NCBI GenBank assembly: GCA_036504815.1
Contig: DASXUN010000021.1
Location: forward strand, 310,001 to 374,000
Direction: 5' to 3'
DNA length: 64,000 bases
Origin: Gemmatimonadaceae bacterium
Lineage (GTDB): Bacteria > Gemmatimonadota > Gemmatimonadetes > Gemmatimonadales > Gemmatimonadaceae
Shown here: positions 8,454-15,987 of the stretch, in pieces
How positions within the stretch are numbered: the first letter of the stretch is position 1
How the letters are laid out: every line of letters begins with the position of its first letter
Translations under genes and position numbers: made by a program
The notes under the pieces: model-generated
Databases searched by the model: none
What the model was told of the DNA's origin: nothing
Seen by the model: only the letters and a program-made list of their open reading frames with translations

Positions 8454-8482
8454 TAGCGTATTGATACTAAATGGCGCCACGC
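8450..8482. repeat. TTAGTA-n9-TACTAA element, copy 1
   Basis: TTAGTA (8450-8455) and TACTAA (8465-8470) form an inverted repeat followed by AATGGCGCCACG. Nearly the same 32 bases recur at 20281. This copy contains the aminotransferase stop codon. Confidence 0.75.
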
Positions 8483-8666
8483 TGGGCTTTTTCATTACGG
8501 AGGCACGGAGGAAAAGCCGAGGGCCACGGAGGAACTGCAACTTCTTGGGGGAACAGCGCGCGCCACGCAGAGTTTTGCGTGGCGCGATGTCGTTCTCCTT
8601 AGTTGTGGTGGTTCTCCGTGGCCCTCTGGCAGTTTTCCGTGCCTCCGTGGTGAAAAACCCAGCGCT
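8482..8666. repeat. Long imperfect palindrome between convergent stops
   Basis: The arms of roughly 85-90 bases pair with a few mismatches. The outer arms carry GGAGGCACGGA and GGGCCACGGAG with complements CCGTGCCTCC and CCGTGGCCC. The centre is a perfect 11-base stem CGCGCCACGCA/TGCGTGGCGCG. It fills the whole space between the aminotransferase and dehydrogenase stop codons and could terminate both transcripts. CACGGAGG-type repeats, read as HHGGTE in translation, are scattered in many genomes from my general knowledge. Confidence 0.9.
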
Positions 8667-10163
8667 CTATCGCAAAACCGGCATCGTAAACGATGCGGCG
8701 TCGGCCGCGGCGGGCCAGCGTGACGTGACGGTCTTCACGCGCGTGAAGAAGCGCACGCCGTCCATGCCGTGCTGGTTCTGGTCGCCGAAAGCGGAGTCCT
8801 TCCAGCCGCCGAAGGAGTAGAAGGCAAGCGGCACGGGAATGGGCACGTTGATGCCCACCATCCCGCACTGCACGCGGTGCGCGAACTCGTGCGCCGCACC
8901 GCCGCTGCGCGTGAAGATGGCGACGCCATTGCCGTAGCGATGCGTGTTGCAGAGCGCCAGCGCCTCGGCCGCCGTCGCCACCCGCACGACACACAGCACG
9001 GGCCCGAAGATCTCCTCCTGATAGATGGTCATGTCCGCGGTGACCCGATCGAAGAGCGTCCCGCCGAGGAAGAACCCCGCACCGTCGGCAAGCGGATGAG
9101 CTCGACCGTCCACGACGAGCGACGCGCCCTCGCGGACGCCGTGCTCGATGTAGCCGCGAATTCGGTCGCGGTGCGCGGAAGTCACGAGCGGTCCCATCTC
9201 GCTGGCGGGATCGGTGGGCGCCCCGATGTGCAGCCGGTGCACGCGCTCGGCGAGCCGCGGGAGGAGGGCATCGGCGGTCGCGTCGCCAACGACCACGGCC
9301 ACGGAGATGGCCATGCAGCGCTCGCCCGCCGATCCATAGGCGGCGCCCATCAGCGACTCGACCACCTGGTCGAGATCGGCATCGGGGAGCACGACCAGAT
9401 GGTTCTTGGCGCCGCCCATCGCCTGCACGCGCTTGCCGTGACGGGCAGCGGTCTCGTAGACATGGCGGGCGACGGGGGTGGATCCGACGAAACTCACCGC
9501 CTGAACGCGCGGATCCACCAGAAGCGCATTGACGGCCTCGGCGTCGCCGTTGAGCACGTTGAGGACACCGGGCGGCCCGCCCGCCTCGACGAACAGTTCC
9601 GCCAGCCGCAGCGGGCAAGACGGGTCGCGCTCCGACGGCTTGAGGACGACCGCGTTGCCGCAGGCAAGCGCCGGGGCGACCATCCAGAGCGGCACCATCG
9701 CCGGGAAATTGAAGGGCGTGATGGCAGCGACCACGCCGAGCGGCTGCCGCAGGGAGTGCATGTCGATGCCGGGCGAGACGCCATCGCTGAACTCGCCCTT
9801 CATCAGGTGCGGGATGCCGACGGCGAATTCGACCACCTCGAGTCCGCGCTGCAACTCGCCGCGGGCATCGGCGAAGACCTTGCCATGCTCGCTGCTGATG
9901 AGCGTGGCGAGCTCATCGGCGTGCGCGAGGCAGAGTTCGCGGAACCGAAACAAGACGCGGGCCCGATCGAGCGCGGAGCGTTCGCCCCACGCCGGGGCAG
10001 CCGCGTAGGCGTCGGCAATGACGCGGTCGATGTCGGCCGCATCGGCAAGCGGAACGTTGGTGGCTTGCAGTCCGGTGGCTGGATTGTAGACCGGAGCCAC
10101 GCGCGCGGAGTGAGCGCCAGCGCGAACTCCGCCGGCAAAATGCGTCAGCAGGTGAGGCGTCAT
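8667..10163 (-). CDS. mmsA: CoA-acylating methylmalonate-semialdehyde dehydrogenase
   Basis: A 498-residue aldehyde dehydrogenase of the MMSDH branch that oxidises malonate or methylmalonate semialdehyde to acetyl- or propionyl-CoA with NAD+ and CoA. Motifs: TPFNFP (150-155), the MMSDH-type MGGAKNH (249-255) in place of the usual ELGGK, catalytic Cys283 in GERCMAIS, and the EEIFGPV segment. Absence of the general-base glutamate of hydrolytic ALDHs is a known trait of this branch. The start is ATG at 10163. It converges on the omega-aminotransferase, fitting beta-alanine catabolism; valine breakdown is an alternative role. Confidence 0.93.
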   Translation of the reverse strand: MTPHLLTHFAGGVRAGAHSARVAPVYNPATGLQATNVPLADAADIDRVIADAYAAAPAWGERSALDRARVLFRFRELCLAHADELATLISSEHGKVFADARGELQRGLEVVEFAVGIPHLMKGEFSDGVSPGIDMHSLRQPLGVVAAITPFNFPAMVPLWMVAPALACGNAVVLKPSERDPSCPLRLAELFVEAGGPPGVLNVLNGDAEAVNALLVDPRVQAVSFVGSTPVARHVYETAARHGKRVQAMGGAKNHLVVLPDADLDQVVESLMGAAYGSAGERCMAISVAVVVGDATADALLPRLAERVHRLHIGAPTDPASEMGPLVTSAHRDRIRGYIEHGVREGASLVVDGRAHPLADGAGFFLGGTLFDRVTADMTIYQEEIFGPVLCVVRVATAAEALALCNTHRYGNGVAIFTRSGGAAHEFAHRVQCGMVGINVPIPVPLAFYSFGGWKDSAFGDQNQHGMDGVRFFTRVKTVTSRWPAAADAASFTMPVLR

Positions 10164-10179
10164 GTCACCAAGCTACGAT

Positions 10180-10197
10180 GGCTCGCCGAAGCGAGCC
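10180..10197. terminator. Short hairpin after the ATP-grasp gene
   Basis: GGCTCGC-CGAA-GCGAGCC, a 7-base perfect stem with a tetraloop, lies between the stop of the ATP-grasp gene and the mmsA start. It could end the upstream transcript or attenuate readthrough into mmsA. Confidence 0.55.
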
Positions 10198-10209
10198 ACC
10201 GAAGCCGGT

Positions 10210-11220
10210 TCACGGACGCTGCCGGAGGCCAAGGCGCAAGATACGCTCGAGCAGGTCGGAGTATGCCACTCCCGCATGGCGCGCGGACGAAGCGAATTCC
10301 TCACGCTCGGCGATTTCGGGGTTCGGATTCGCCTCGAGGAAGTAGAGGTCGCCGTGCGCGTCGAGGCGAAAATCGAGGCGCGCGTAGCCGCTGAGTTCCA
10401 GAATGCGGTAGATGCGCTTGCTGACGTGCGCCGCTTCGGCCGAAAGATCGGGCGGCAACTCGGCCGGCCGGATGTCGATGCCGTGACGTTCCTGATAATC
10501 CAGGTCATGCTTGGCGCGCGCCGTCGCGATCAGCGGTTCGTCGGCCGACCGTTTTTCGGCGACCAACTCGAAGGCGGGGTACGCCACCAGCCGTTCATTG
10601 CCCATGACACTCACGTACAGCTCGCGCCCGTCGATGAACTGCTCGGCAATGGCGTCCGTGCGGATGCGCTCGTGCACGAACCGCACGCGCTCGGCCAGCT
10701 TGTCGTCCGAGTCCACCACCGACGCCTTGGCGATGCCCACCGAGGCGTGCTCGATGAGCGACTTCACGATGAGCGGGTAATTCAGGTGCGAGGGCCGTCG
10801 CACCTTGCGACCCATCGGGAAGACCGCAAACTCGGGCACGCGGATGCGGTGGTACGCGCAGAGCTTCTTGGAGAGCGCCTTGCCGCGCGAGAGGATCATG
10901 CCGCGCGGGTTGCACCCGGTGTACGGGATCTTCAGGAGTTCGAGGTAGCTGACGACGTTGTGGTCGAAGACCACCTCGCCGTGGAACTCCTCCAGCAGGT
11001 TGAAGACGACGTGCGGCTGGAACTGTTCGACGGCGTCGCGGACGGGCGCGAGTTCATACTGCACCCCCAGCGGCCGCACTTCATGACCGCACGCGCGCAG
11101 ATGGCTGACCACGTCGAATTCCGTCTTCCACAGGTTGATGTCCTTGTCGCTCTGTCCCTCGAGCGAGTCGGGCGGCACCAGCTGCGGATGCATGAGGGCG
11201 AGCACACGGTGCTTCTTCAT
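10210..11220 (-). CDS. ATP-grasp carboxylate-amine ligase (D-Ala-D-Ala-ligase-like)
   Basis: A 336-residue ATP-grasp enzyme. It shows the N-terminal preATP region, NLLEEFHGE, the central ATP-binding lysine strand (YPLIVKSL), and the C-terminal Mg2+-binding signature LDFRLDAHGDLYFLEANPNPEI. Such enzymes form amide or peptide bonds through an acyl-phosphate. The sequence departs from housekeeping Ddl, so its substrate is open. ATG at 11220 overlaps the stop of the metallopeptidase gene (ATGA), implying translational coupling. The pair may make and trim, or make and release, the same small peptide (inference). Confidence 0.85.
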   Translation of the reverse strand: MKKHRVLALMHPQLVPPDSLEGQSDKDINLWKTEFDVVSHLRACGHEVRPLGVQYELAPVRDAVEQFQPHVVFNLLEEFHGEVVFDHNVVSYLELLKIPYTGCNPRGMILSRGKALSKKLCAYHRIRVPEFAVFPMGRKVRRPSHLNYPLIVKSLIEHASVGIAKASVVDSDDKLAERVRFVHERIRTDAIAEQFIDGRELYVSVMGNERLVAYPAFELVAEKRSADEPLIATARAKHDLDYQERHGIDIRPAELPPDLSAEAAHVSKRIYRILELSGYARLDFRLDAHGDLYFLEANPNPEIAEREEFASSARHAGVAYSDLLERILRLGLRQRP

Positions 11221-12251
11221 ACGGCGATCCAGTCGCGACGGCCGTGCTTGGACAGAAATTCCATGGTGCGGGCCGTGAGGAGCACCATGAAATCCATGAG
11301 CAACTGACGCTCCCGGCCGACGACGCGCAGCCTGAGCTGACGGCAACGGCCGATCATGTCGTGCAGGACCTGGTCGAGGGTGAATTGATACTCACCCGTC
11401 CAGCGGGAGACGACGCGCCGAATCTCCTTGCGGTGCCGGCGCAGGAAACTGCCGGCCGCCTCGCGCGCGCGGTCGCGCGGCGCATCGGAGAAAAGGCGCA
11501 AGAGATCCTCATCGTAGGTCGTGGGATGCTCCACGGAGTAGAGCGCCCGCCGGTAGGTGTAGTGCTCGAACAGCGTGCGCGTGAGCGAGCGCGCCGGATC
11601 GATGACGGTGCGGGTGGTGACGCGCGGCCGGTGGCCGGCGAGCTCGGCCATGAGCTGGTCCACGTACTGCAGCTTCTGCAGCGCAAACCAGCCGGCGTAA
11701 CGGCGCCGCCAATCGGCGCGCGGCGCCAGCCAGACCGCAAACGTCTCGGCAAAATCCTCGTCGGGATGGCTTTGGGCGTACCACCGGCGCAGGTGCTGCA
11801 CGTACTTCTTGCTGGCGGGATTGGGCCGGTACGACTCTGGGTATTTCGTGGAGGACTTGCCGAACAGGCGCTGCCATTCGCGGCGACGATGGATCTGGAA
11901 GGCATGCTGCACGGCATGCCCGCACTCGTGCCGCAGGATCTGCATGCACTCGGCGTAGGTCCCACCCTCGACCTCGAGCAGCTGCGAGCGCTCGAGCTTC
12001 ATCAGGCGCGGATGGGTGAGGTAAAACGGGATGGCAATGCCGGGCACGTTGCCCGGTGAGAACCACTCGTCGCTGATCCAGACATGCGGATGCACCCGCA
12101 ACCCACGGGCGTCGAGCTCCGCGTAGAGATCGTTGACGCACCCCTCCAGCCAGGTCCCCTCGATGCTGACACCGAGGTCCTTGATGCGCAGTTGGAGCAG
12201 TTCCTTGGAGGGCCAGTTGGCCCACGGGAAACGGCGGGAGCGGGAAGGCAT
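11217..12251 (-). CDS. Putative zinc metallopeptidase (HExxH-type)
   Basis: A 344-residue protein with HECGH at 108-112 (a zincin HExxH) and a plausible third ligand, Glu169 in DEDFAETFAVWL, matching the family of putative zinc-binding metallopeptidases seen beside ATP-grasp ligases. No signal peptide or membrane segment, so cytosolic. The C-terminal half is basic and helical (HRKEIRRVVSRWTGEY). ATG at 12251 is chosen because the frame further upstream runs through a G-rich repeat. First gene of a two-gene overlapped unit, divergent from an MFS exporter. Substrate unknown. Confidence 0.8.
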   Translation of the reverse strand: MPSRSRRFPWANWPSKELLQLRIKDLGVSIEGTWLEGCVNDLYAELDARGLRVHPHVWISDEWFSPGNVPGIAIPFYLTHPRLMKLERSQLLEVEGGTYAECMQILRHECGHAVQHAFQIHRRREWQRLFGKSSTKYPESYRPNPASKKYVQHLRRWYAQSHPDEDFAETFAVWLAPRADWRRRYAGWFALQKLQYVDQLMAELAGHRPRVTTRTVIDPARSLTRTLFEHYTYRRALYSVEHPTTYDEDLLRLFSDAPRDRAREAAGSFLRRHRKEIRRVVSRWTGEYQFTLDQVLHDMIGRCRQLRLRVVGRERQLLMDFMVLLTARTMEFLSKHGRRDWIAV

Positions 12252-12280
12252 GCGCGCAGAGCGTACGGCGTTGAACCCCA

Positions 12281-12400
12281 GAGTGCAAGGGAACGGGCAC
12301 GGTGGGGTGCAGGGGCACGGGCACGGTGTGGTGCACGGGAAGGGGCACGGTGTGGTGCGCGGGCGCGGTGTGGTGCGGGGGGTGGGGGGAGGGGGGTAAA
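12281..12400. repeat. G-rich tandem repeat (GGGCACGGTGTGGTGC type) in a divergent gap
   Basis: Repeated units such as GGGCACGGTGTGGTGC recur four or five times with drift, ending in a GGGG-rich tail. The tract occupies the space between two divergently transcribed genes. Closely related sequence is found at 45164-45215. Confidence 0.85.
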
Positions 12401-12408
12401 CTTCGGGC

Positions 12409-13731
12409 GTGACTATCACCCCCACCGGCCCGTATGCGGCGCTGTTGCACCCCAACTTCCGGCGATACGTCGTGGGGCTGCTGGCCTTCACGATGGCCGT
12501 GCAGATCCAGGGAACCGTCGTCGGGTGGCAAATCTACGAACTGACCCACGACAAGCTGGCACTGGGCCTCATTGGACTGGCCGAGGCGCTGCCGTTCATC
12601 GGGTTTGCGCTGTATGCGGGGCACGTGGCCGACCGGCACGACCGACGTCGCGTGGCGATCCTGGCACTCTCGGTGCTAGTGCTGTGCTCCGTGGCGCTCC
12701 TCGTGCTGCCGATGGCCCTGCCGCACAGCCCGCGCCGGGTGACCACGCTGATCTACGTGACTATGGTGGCCAGCGGTGTGGCGCGGAGCTTCCTCCAGCC
12801 GGCGCGCCAGGCGTTGAGCCAGGAGCTGGTGCCGCGCGCGCTCTTCCACAACGCGGTCACCTGGCGCAGCGGGACATGGCAGTTGGCGGCGGTGATGGGT
12901 CCGGCCATCGGCGGCGCGCTCTACGCCGTTGGCGGAACGACGGTGGCGTATGCCGGCGACGTGCTCCTCATCGTCATCGGGTTGCTCGCCATCGTCTCGA
13001 TCCAGCATCGGAGCGTCATCAATCGTGATCACACCAATGATGTGGGTGAGAGTCTCGGCGAGGGGCTTCGGTTTGTCTTCCGTGAGCCCATCCTGCTGAG
13101 CGCACTTTCGCTTGACCTGTTCTCGGTCTTCTTCGGCGGCGCGACCGCGCTGCTTCCTGTCTTTGCGGACGACATCCTCCACGTTGGACCGCAGGGATTG
13201 GGGATGCTGCGGGCCGCGCCCGCGCTTGGCGCCGTCGTGACGTCACTGATCATCGTGCACCGTCCGCCATTCGAACGTGCGGGGCGCACGCTGGCGCTGG
13301 CCGTGTGCGGATTCGGCGTCTTCACGATCGGGTTCGGGCTTTCCACGTCATTCTGGCTGTCCGTCCTGATGCTGGCGCTGGCCGGGGCGTCGGACATGGT
13401 GAGTGTCTCGATCCGTTCGAACCTGTTGCAGACCATCACCCCGACACATCTTTTTGGACGTGTGTCGTCGGTGAACAGCGTGTTTGTGGGTTCGTCGAAC
13501 GAGATCGGGATGTTCGAGAGCGGTGTCACGGCGCAGCTGTTCGGCACGGTGCCGTCGGTGCTGCTCGGCGGCTTCGCGACGCTGCTCGTGGTGGCCGTGA
13601 TCTTCACGCGGAATCCGGCGTTGCGCGGGCTCCGGCGGATCCATGAGCTGGGGGAATGGTCAGGGGCCGTACCCGTCCTGGAACGATCAGGAGGGACGAC
13701 GGCGCGCGCGTCGCCGCGAAGGGGCGCGTAA
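12409..13731 (+). CDS. MFS exporter (EntS/MFS_3-like)
   Basis: A 440-residue, 12-helix major facilitator. The N-terminal HPNFRRYVVGLLAFTMAVQIQGTVVGWQIYELT-type region (start and TM1), AGHVADRHDRRRV after TM2 and ARSFLQPARQAL near TM4 match the drug/enterobactin exporter branch (EntS-like). The hydrophilic C-terminal tail ends in Arg-rich residues. A GTG at 12409 follows a GGAGGGGGG tract that can act as ribosome site. Divergent from the metallopeptidase/ATP-grasp pair and separated from it by a G-rich repeat, so it may export their product, though this is only positional. Confidence 0.88.
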   Translation: MTITPTGPYAALLHPNFRRYVVGLLAFTMAVQIQGTVVGWQIYELTHDKLALGLIGLAEALPFIGFALYAGHVADRHDRRRVAILALSVLVLCSVALLVLPMALPHSPRRVTTLIYVTMVASGVARSFLQPARQALSQELVPRALFHNAVTWRSGTWQLAAVMGPAIGGALYAVGGTTVAYAGDVLLIVIGLLAIVSIQHRSVINRDHTNDVGESLGEGLRFVFREPILLSALSLDLFSVFFGGATALLPVFADDILHVGPQGLGMLRAAPALGAVVTSLIIVHRPPFERAGRTLALAVCGFGVFTIGFGLSTSFWLSVLMLALAGASDMVSVSIRSNLLQTITPTHLFGRVSSVNSVFVGSSNEIGMFESGVTAQLFGTVPSVLLGGFATLLVVAVIFTRNPALRGLRRIHELGEWSGAVPVLERSGGTTARASPRRGA

Positions 13732-13744
13732 GGAGCAACACGAA

Positions 13745-13771
13745 CGGGGCGTCGCATTACGCGACGCCCCG
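13745..13771. terminator. Bidirectional hairpin between MFS exporter and transketolase
   Basis: CGGGGCGTCGC-ATTAC-GCGACGCCCCG, an 11-base perfect stem, lies between two convergent stops. Confidence 0.85.
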
Positions 13772-13790
13772 CTGCTTGCCCGGTGACCGA

Positions 13791-15803
13791 TCAGTTGACC
13801 AGCGACTTGACGGCGGTGACCACGGCATTGGCGGTGATACCGTACTCGGCGTAGAGCTTGGGCGCCGGCGCCGATGCGCCGAAGGTCTCGATGCCGATCA
13901 CCTTGCCACGCTCGCCGACCCAGCGGTACCAGCTCATCGGGTGACCTGCTTCGATGGCGACGCGCGGAATACCCGTGGGCAGCACGGCTTCGCGCCACTT
14001 GGGTTCCTGCTGCGCGAAGAGTTCGAGCGACGGCGCGCTGACGACGCGCACCGAAATGCCATCGTCCGCCAGCATCTGCTGTGCGGCCAGGGCGATCGAC
14101 ACCTCCGACCCGGTGGCCATCACGATGGCCTTGGGGACGGTGCCGTCGAGCGTGTTGCCCAGCACGTACGCGCCACGGGCGGCGTGCACCGCCGCCGTGC
14201 GATTGGTACGGTCGATGAAAGGGAGCTTCTGCCGCGACAGGATCAGCGCGACCGGGCCGTCCTTGTGTTCAAGCGCGACGCGCCACGACTCGGCGACCTC
14301 ACTCGCGTCAGCCGGGCGCACGACCAGCAGGTTGGGAATGCAGCGCAGCGACGTGATGTGTTCCACGGGCTGATGCGTCGGGCCGTCTTCGCCCAACCCG
14401 ATGGAGTCGTGCGTGAAGACATAGATGACGTGCTGCTTCATCAGCGCTGCCAGGCGAATTGCCGGGCGCATATAATCGGCAAAGACGAGGAACGTTCCGC
14501 CGTACGGTATAAACCCGCCGTGCAGCGCCATGCCGTTCATGATGGCGCCCATCGCGTGCTCGCGAATGCCGAAAAACAGGTTGCGACCATCAGGGTGCTC
14601 GGCGGAGACGCCGGCAGCACCCTTGACCATCGTGAGGTTCGAGCCCGCGAGGTCGGCGGACCCGCCGAGCAGTTCCGGCACGTGCGGGGCAATGGCGTTG
14701 ATGACCGCGCCGCTTGCCGCCCGGCTGGCCACGGCCCCGTTCTCGGCGGTGAAGACGGGAAGATGGGTTCCCCAGTTGGCCGGGAGATCCCCATGCCAAC
14801 GCCGGCCCAGTTCCTTGGCATCCTCGGGATTGGCCTTGGTGAAGAACATGAACCGCTTCATCCAGTCCTGCTGTGCGGCCTCGCCGTGGGCGACCACCTG
14901 GGCGCGCCAGTGGGCCACCGCCTCCTCCGGCACAACGAACGGTTCGGCATGGGGCCAGCCGAGCGCCTTCTTGGTGAGCGCAATTTCGTCCTTCCCCAGC
15001 GGTTCGCCGTGAGCCTTGGCCGTTCCAGCCCGATTGGGCGAACCGAAGCCGATGACACTCCGGGTGATGACGAGCGTGGGGCGCTTCGTCTCGGCCTTCG
15101 CCTCGGCGACGGCACGGTCGATCGCGGCCTGATCGTTGACGTCGGCGATGTGCAGCACCTGCCAGCCGTAGGCCTCGAAACGCTTGGCGGCATCGTCGCT
15201 GCAGGTGAGGTCGGTGCGCCCGTCAATGGAGATGCCGTTGTCGTCAAAGAAACCGATCAGCTTGCCAAGCTTCTGGTGGCCGGCAAACGAGGCCGCCTCG
15301 TGCGAGATCCCCTCCATCAGGCAACCATCGCCGGCGATGAACCACGTATGGTGGTCGATAATTTGGTGACCGGGCTTGTTGAAAGTCGCGGCAAGCGTTC
15401 GTTCGGCCAGCGCCAAGCCCACCGCGTTGGCAATGCCCTGGCCGAGCGGCCCCGTGGTCGTCTCCACCCCGGCCGTGTGGCCCACTTCGGGATGTCCGGG
15501 TGTCTTGCTCCTCCACTGCCGGAAGTTCTTGAGGTCATCGAGCGTCAGCTCGTACCCGGACATGAACAGGGTGCCGTAGAGCAGCATCGAGGCATGGCCG
15601 GCCGAGAGGACGAATCGGTCGCGATCCTGCCAGTGCGGGTTCGACGGCGCGTGGCGCAGGTGCCTGGTGAAGAGCGCGTAGGTCAGCGGGGCAAGCGCCA
15701 TCGGCGTCCCGGGGTGCCCGGAATCCGCGGCTTGCACCGCGTCCATGGCGAGGGTGCGGACCGTATTGATGGCGAGGCGATCAAGGGCGTCGGAAGCAGC
15801 CAC
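13791..15803 (-). CDS. tkt: Transketolase
   Basis: A 670-residue cytosolic thiamine-diphosphate enzyme of the pentose phosphate pathway. Motifs: SGHPGTPMALAPL near the N-terminus, SAGHASMLLYG, the TPP motif GDGCLMEGISHEAA through FFDDNGISIDG, and the pyrimidine-domain glutamate in FFGIREHAMGAIMNG, then HDSIGLGEDGPTHQPVEH. Length is typical of the family. A GTG start at 15803 is selected because GGAG lies nine bases upstream and the N-terminus (VAASDALDRLAINTVRTLAMDAVQ-like) then aligns with known transketolases; the longer in-frame extension is Arg/Pro-rich. Monocistronic. Confidence 0.97.
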   Translation of the reverse strand: MAASDALDRLAINTVRTLAMDAVQAADSGHPGTPMALAPLTYALFTRHLRHAPSNPHWQDRDRFVLSAGHASMLLYGTLFMSGYELTLDDLKNFRQWRSKTPGHPEVGHTAGVETTTGPLGQGIANAVGLALAERTLAATFNKPGHQIIDHHTWFIAGDGCLMEGISHEAASFAGHQKLGKLIGFFDDNGISIDGRTDLTCSDDAAKRFEAYGWQVLHIADVNDQAAIDRAVAEAKAETKRPTLVITRSVIGFGSPNRAGTAKAHGEPLGKDEIALTKKALGWPHAEPFVVPEEAVAHWRAQVVAHGEAAQQDWMKRFMFFTKANPEDAKELGRRWHGDLPANWGTHLPVFTAENGAVASRAASGAVINAIAPHVPELLGGSADLAGSNLTMVKGAAGVSAEHPDGRNLFFGIREHAMGAIMNGMALHGGFIPYGGTFLVFADYMRPAIRLAALMKQHVIYVFTHDSIGLGEDGPTHQPVEHITSLRCIPNLLVVRPADASEVAESWRVALEHKDGPVALILSRQKLPFIDRTNRTAAVHAARGAYVLGNTLDGTVPKAIVMATGSEVSIALAAQQMLADDGISVRVVSAPSLELFAQQEPKWREAVLPTGIPRVAIEAGHPMSWYRWVGERGKVIGIETFGASAPAPKLYAEYGITANAVVTAVKSLVN

Positions 15804-15987
15804 GGGCCGAAGCTCCGGCAGTCTGGGGTGAGGGCGCGCGGCGTGATGCGGCGCAACACAGAAAAGTAGCCGACCGACGCCTGCGGTGCGATGCGGATAT
15901 GGCGCCGGAGAAGCACAGCCGCTTCCCCGGCGCCCCGGCGAGCGGCTCCTTCCACGGCCTCTGGCCGAGGGACATATTCCCGTCGTG

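Noticed and set aside
8482-8666. A small protein gene within the palindrome
   Set aside because: Open frames there encode only the repeat (HHGGTE type) and lack start signals.
13656-15869. A 737-codon plus-strand frame opposite transketolase
   Set aside because: Pure antisense of tkt; no ribosome site, no recognisable domain.
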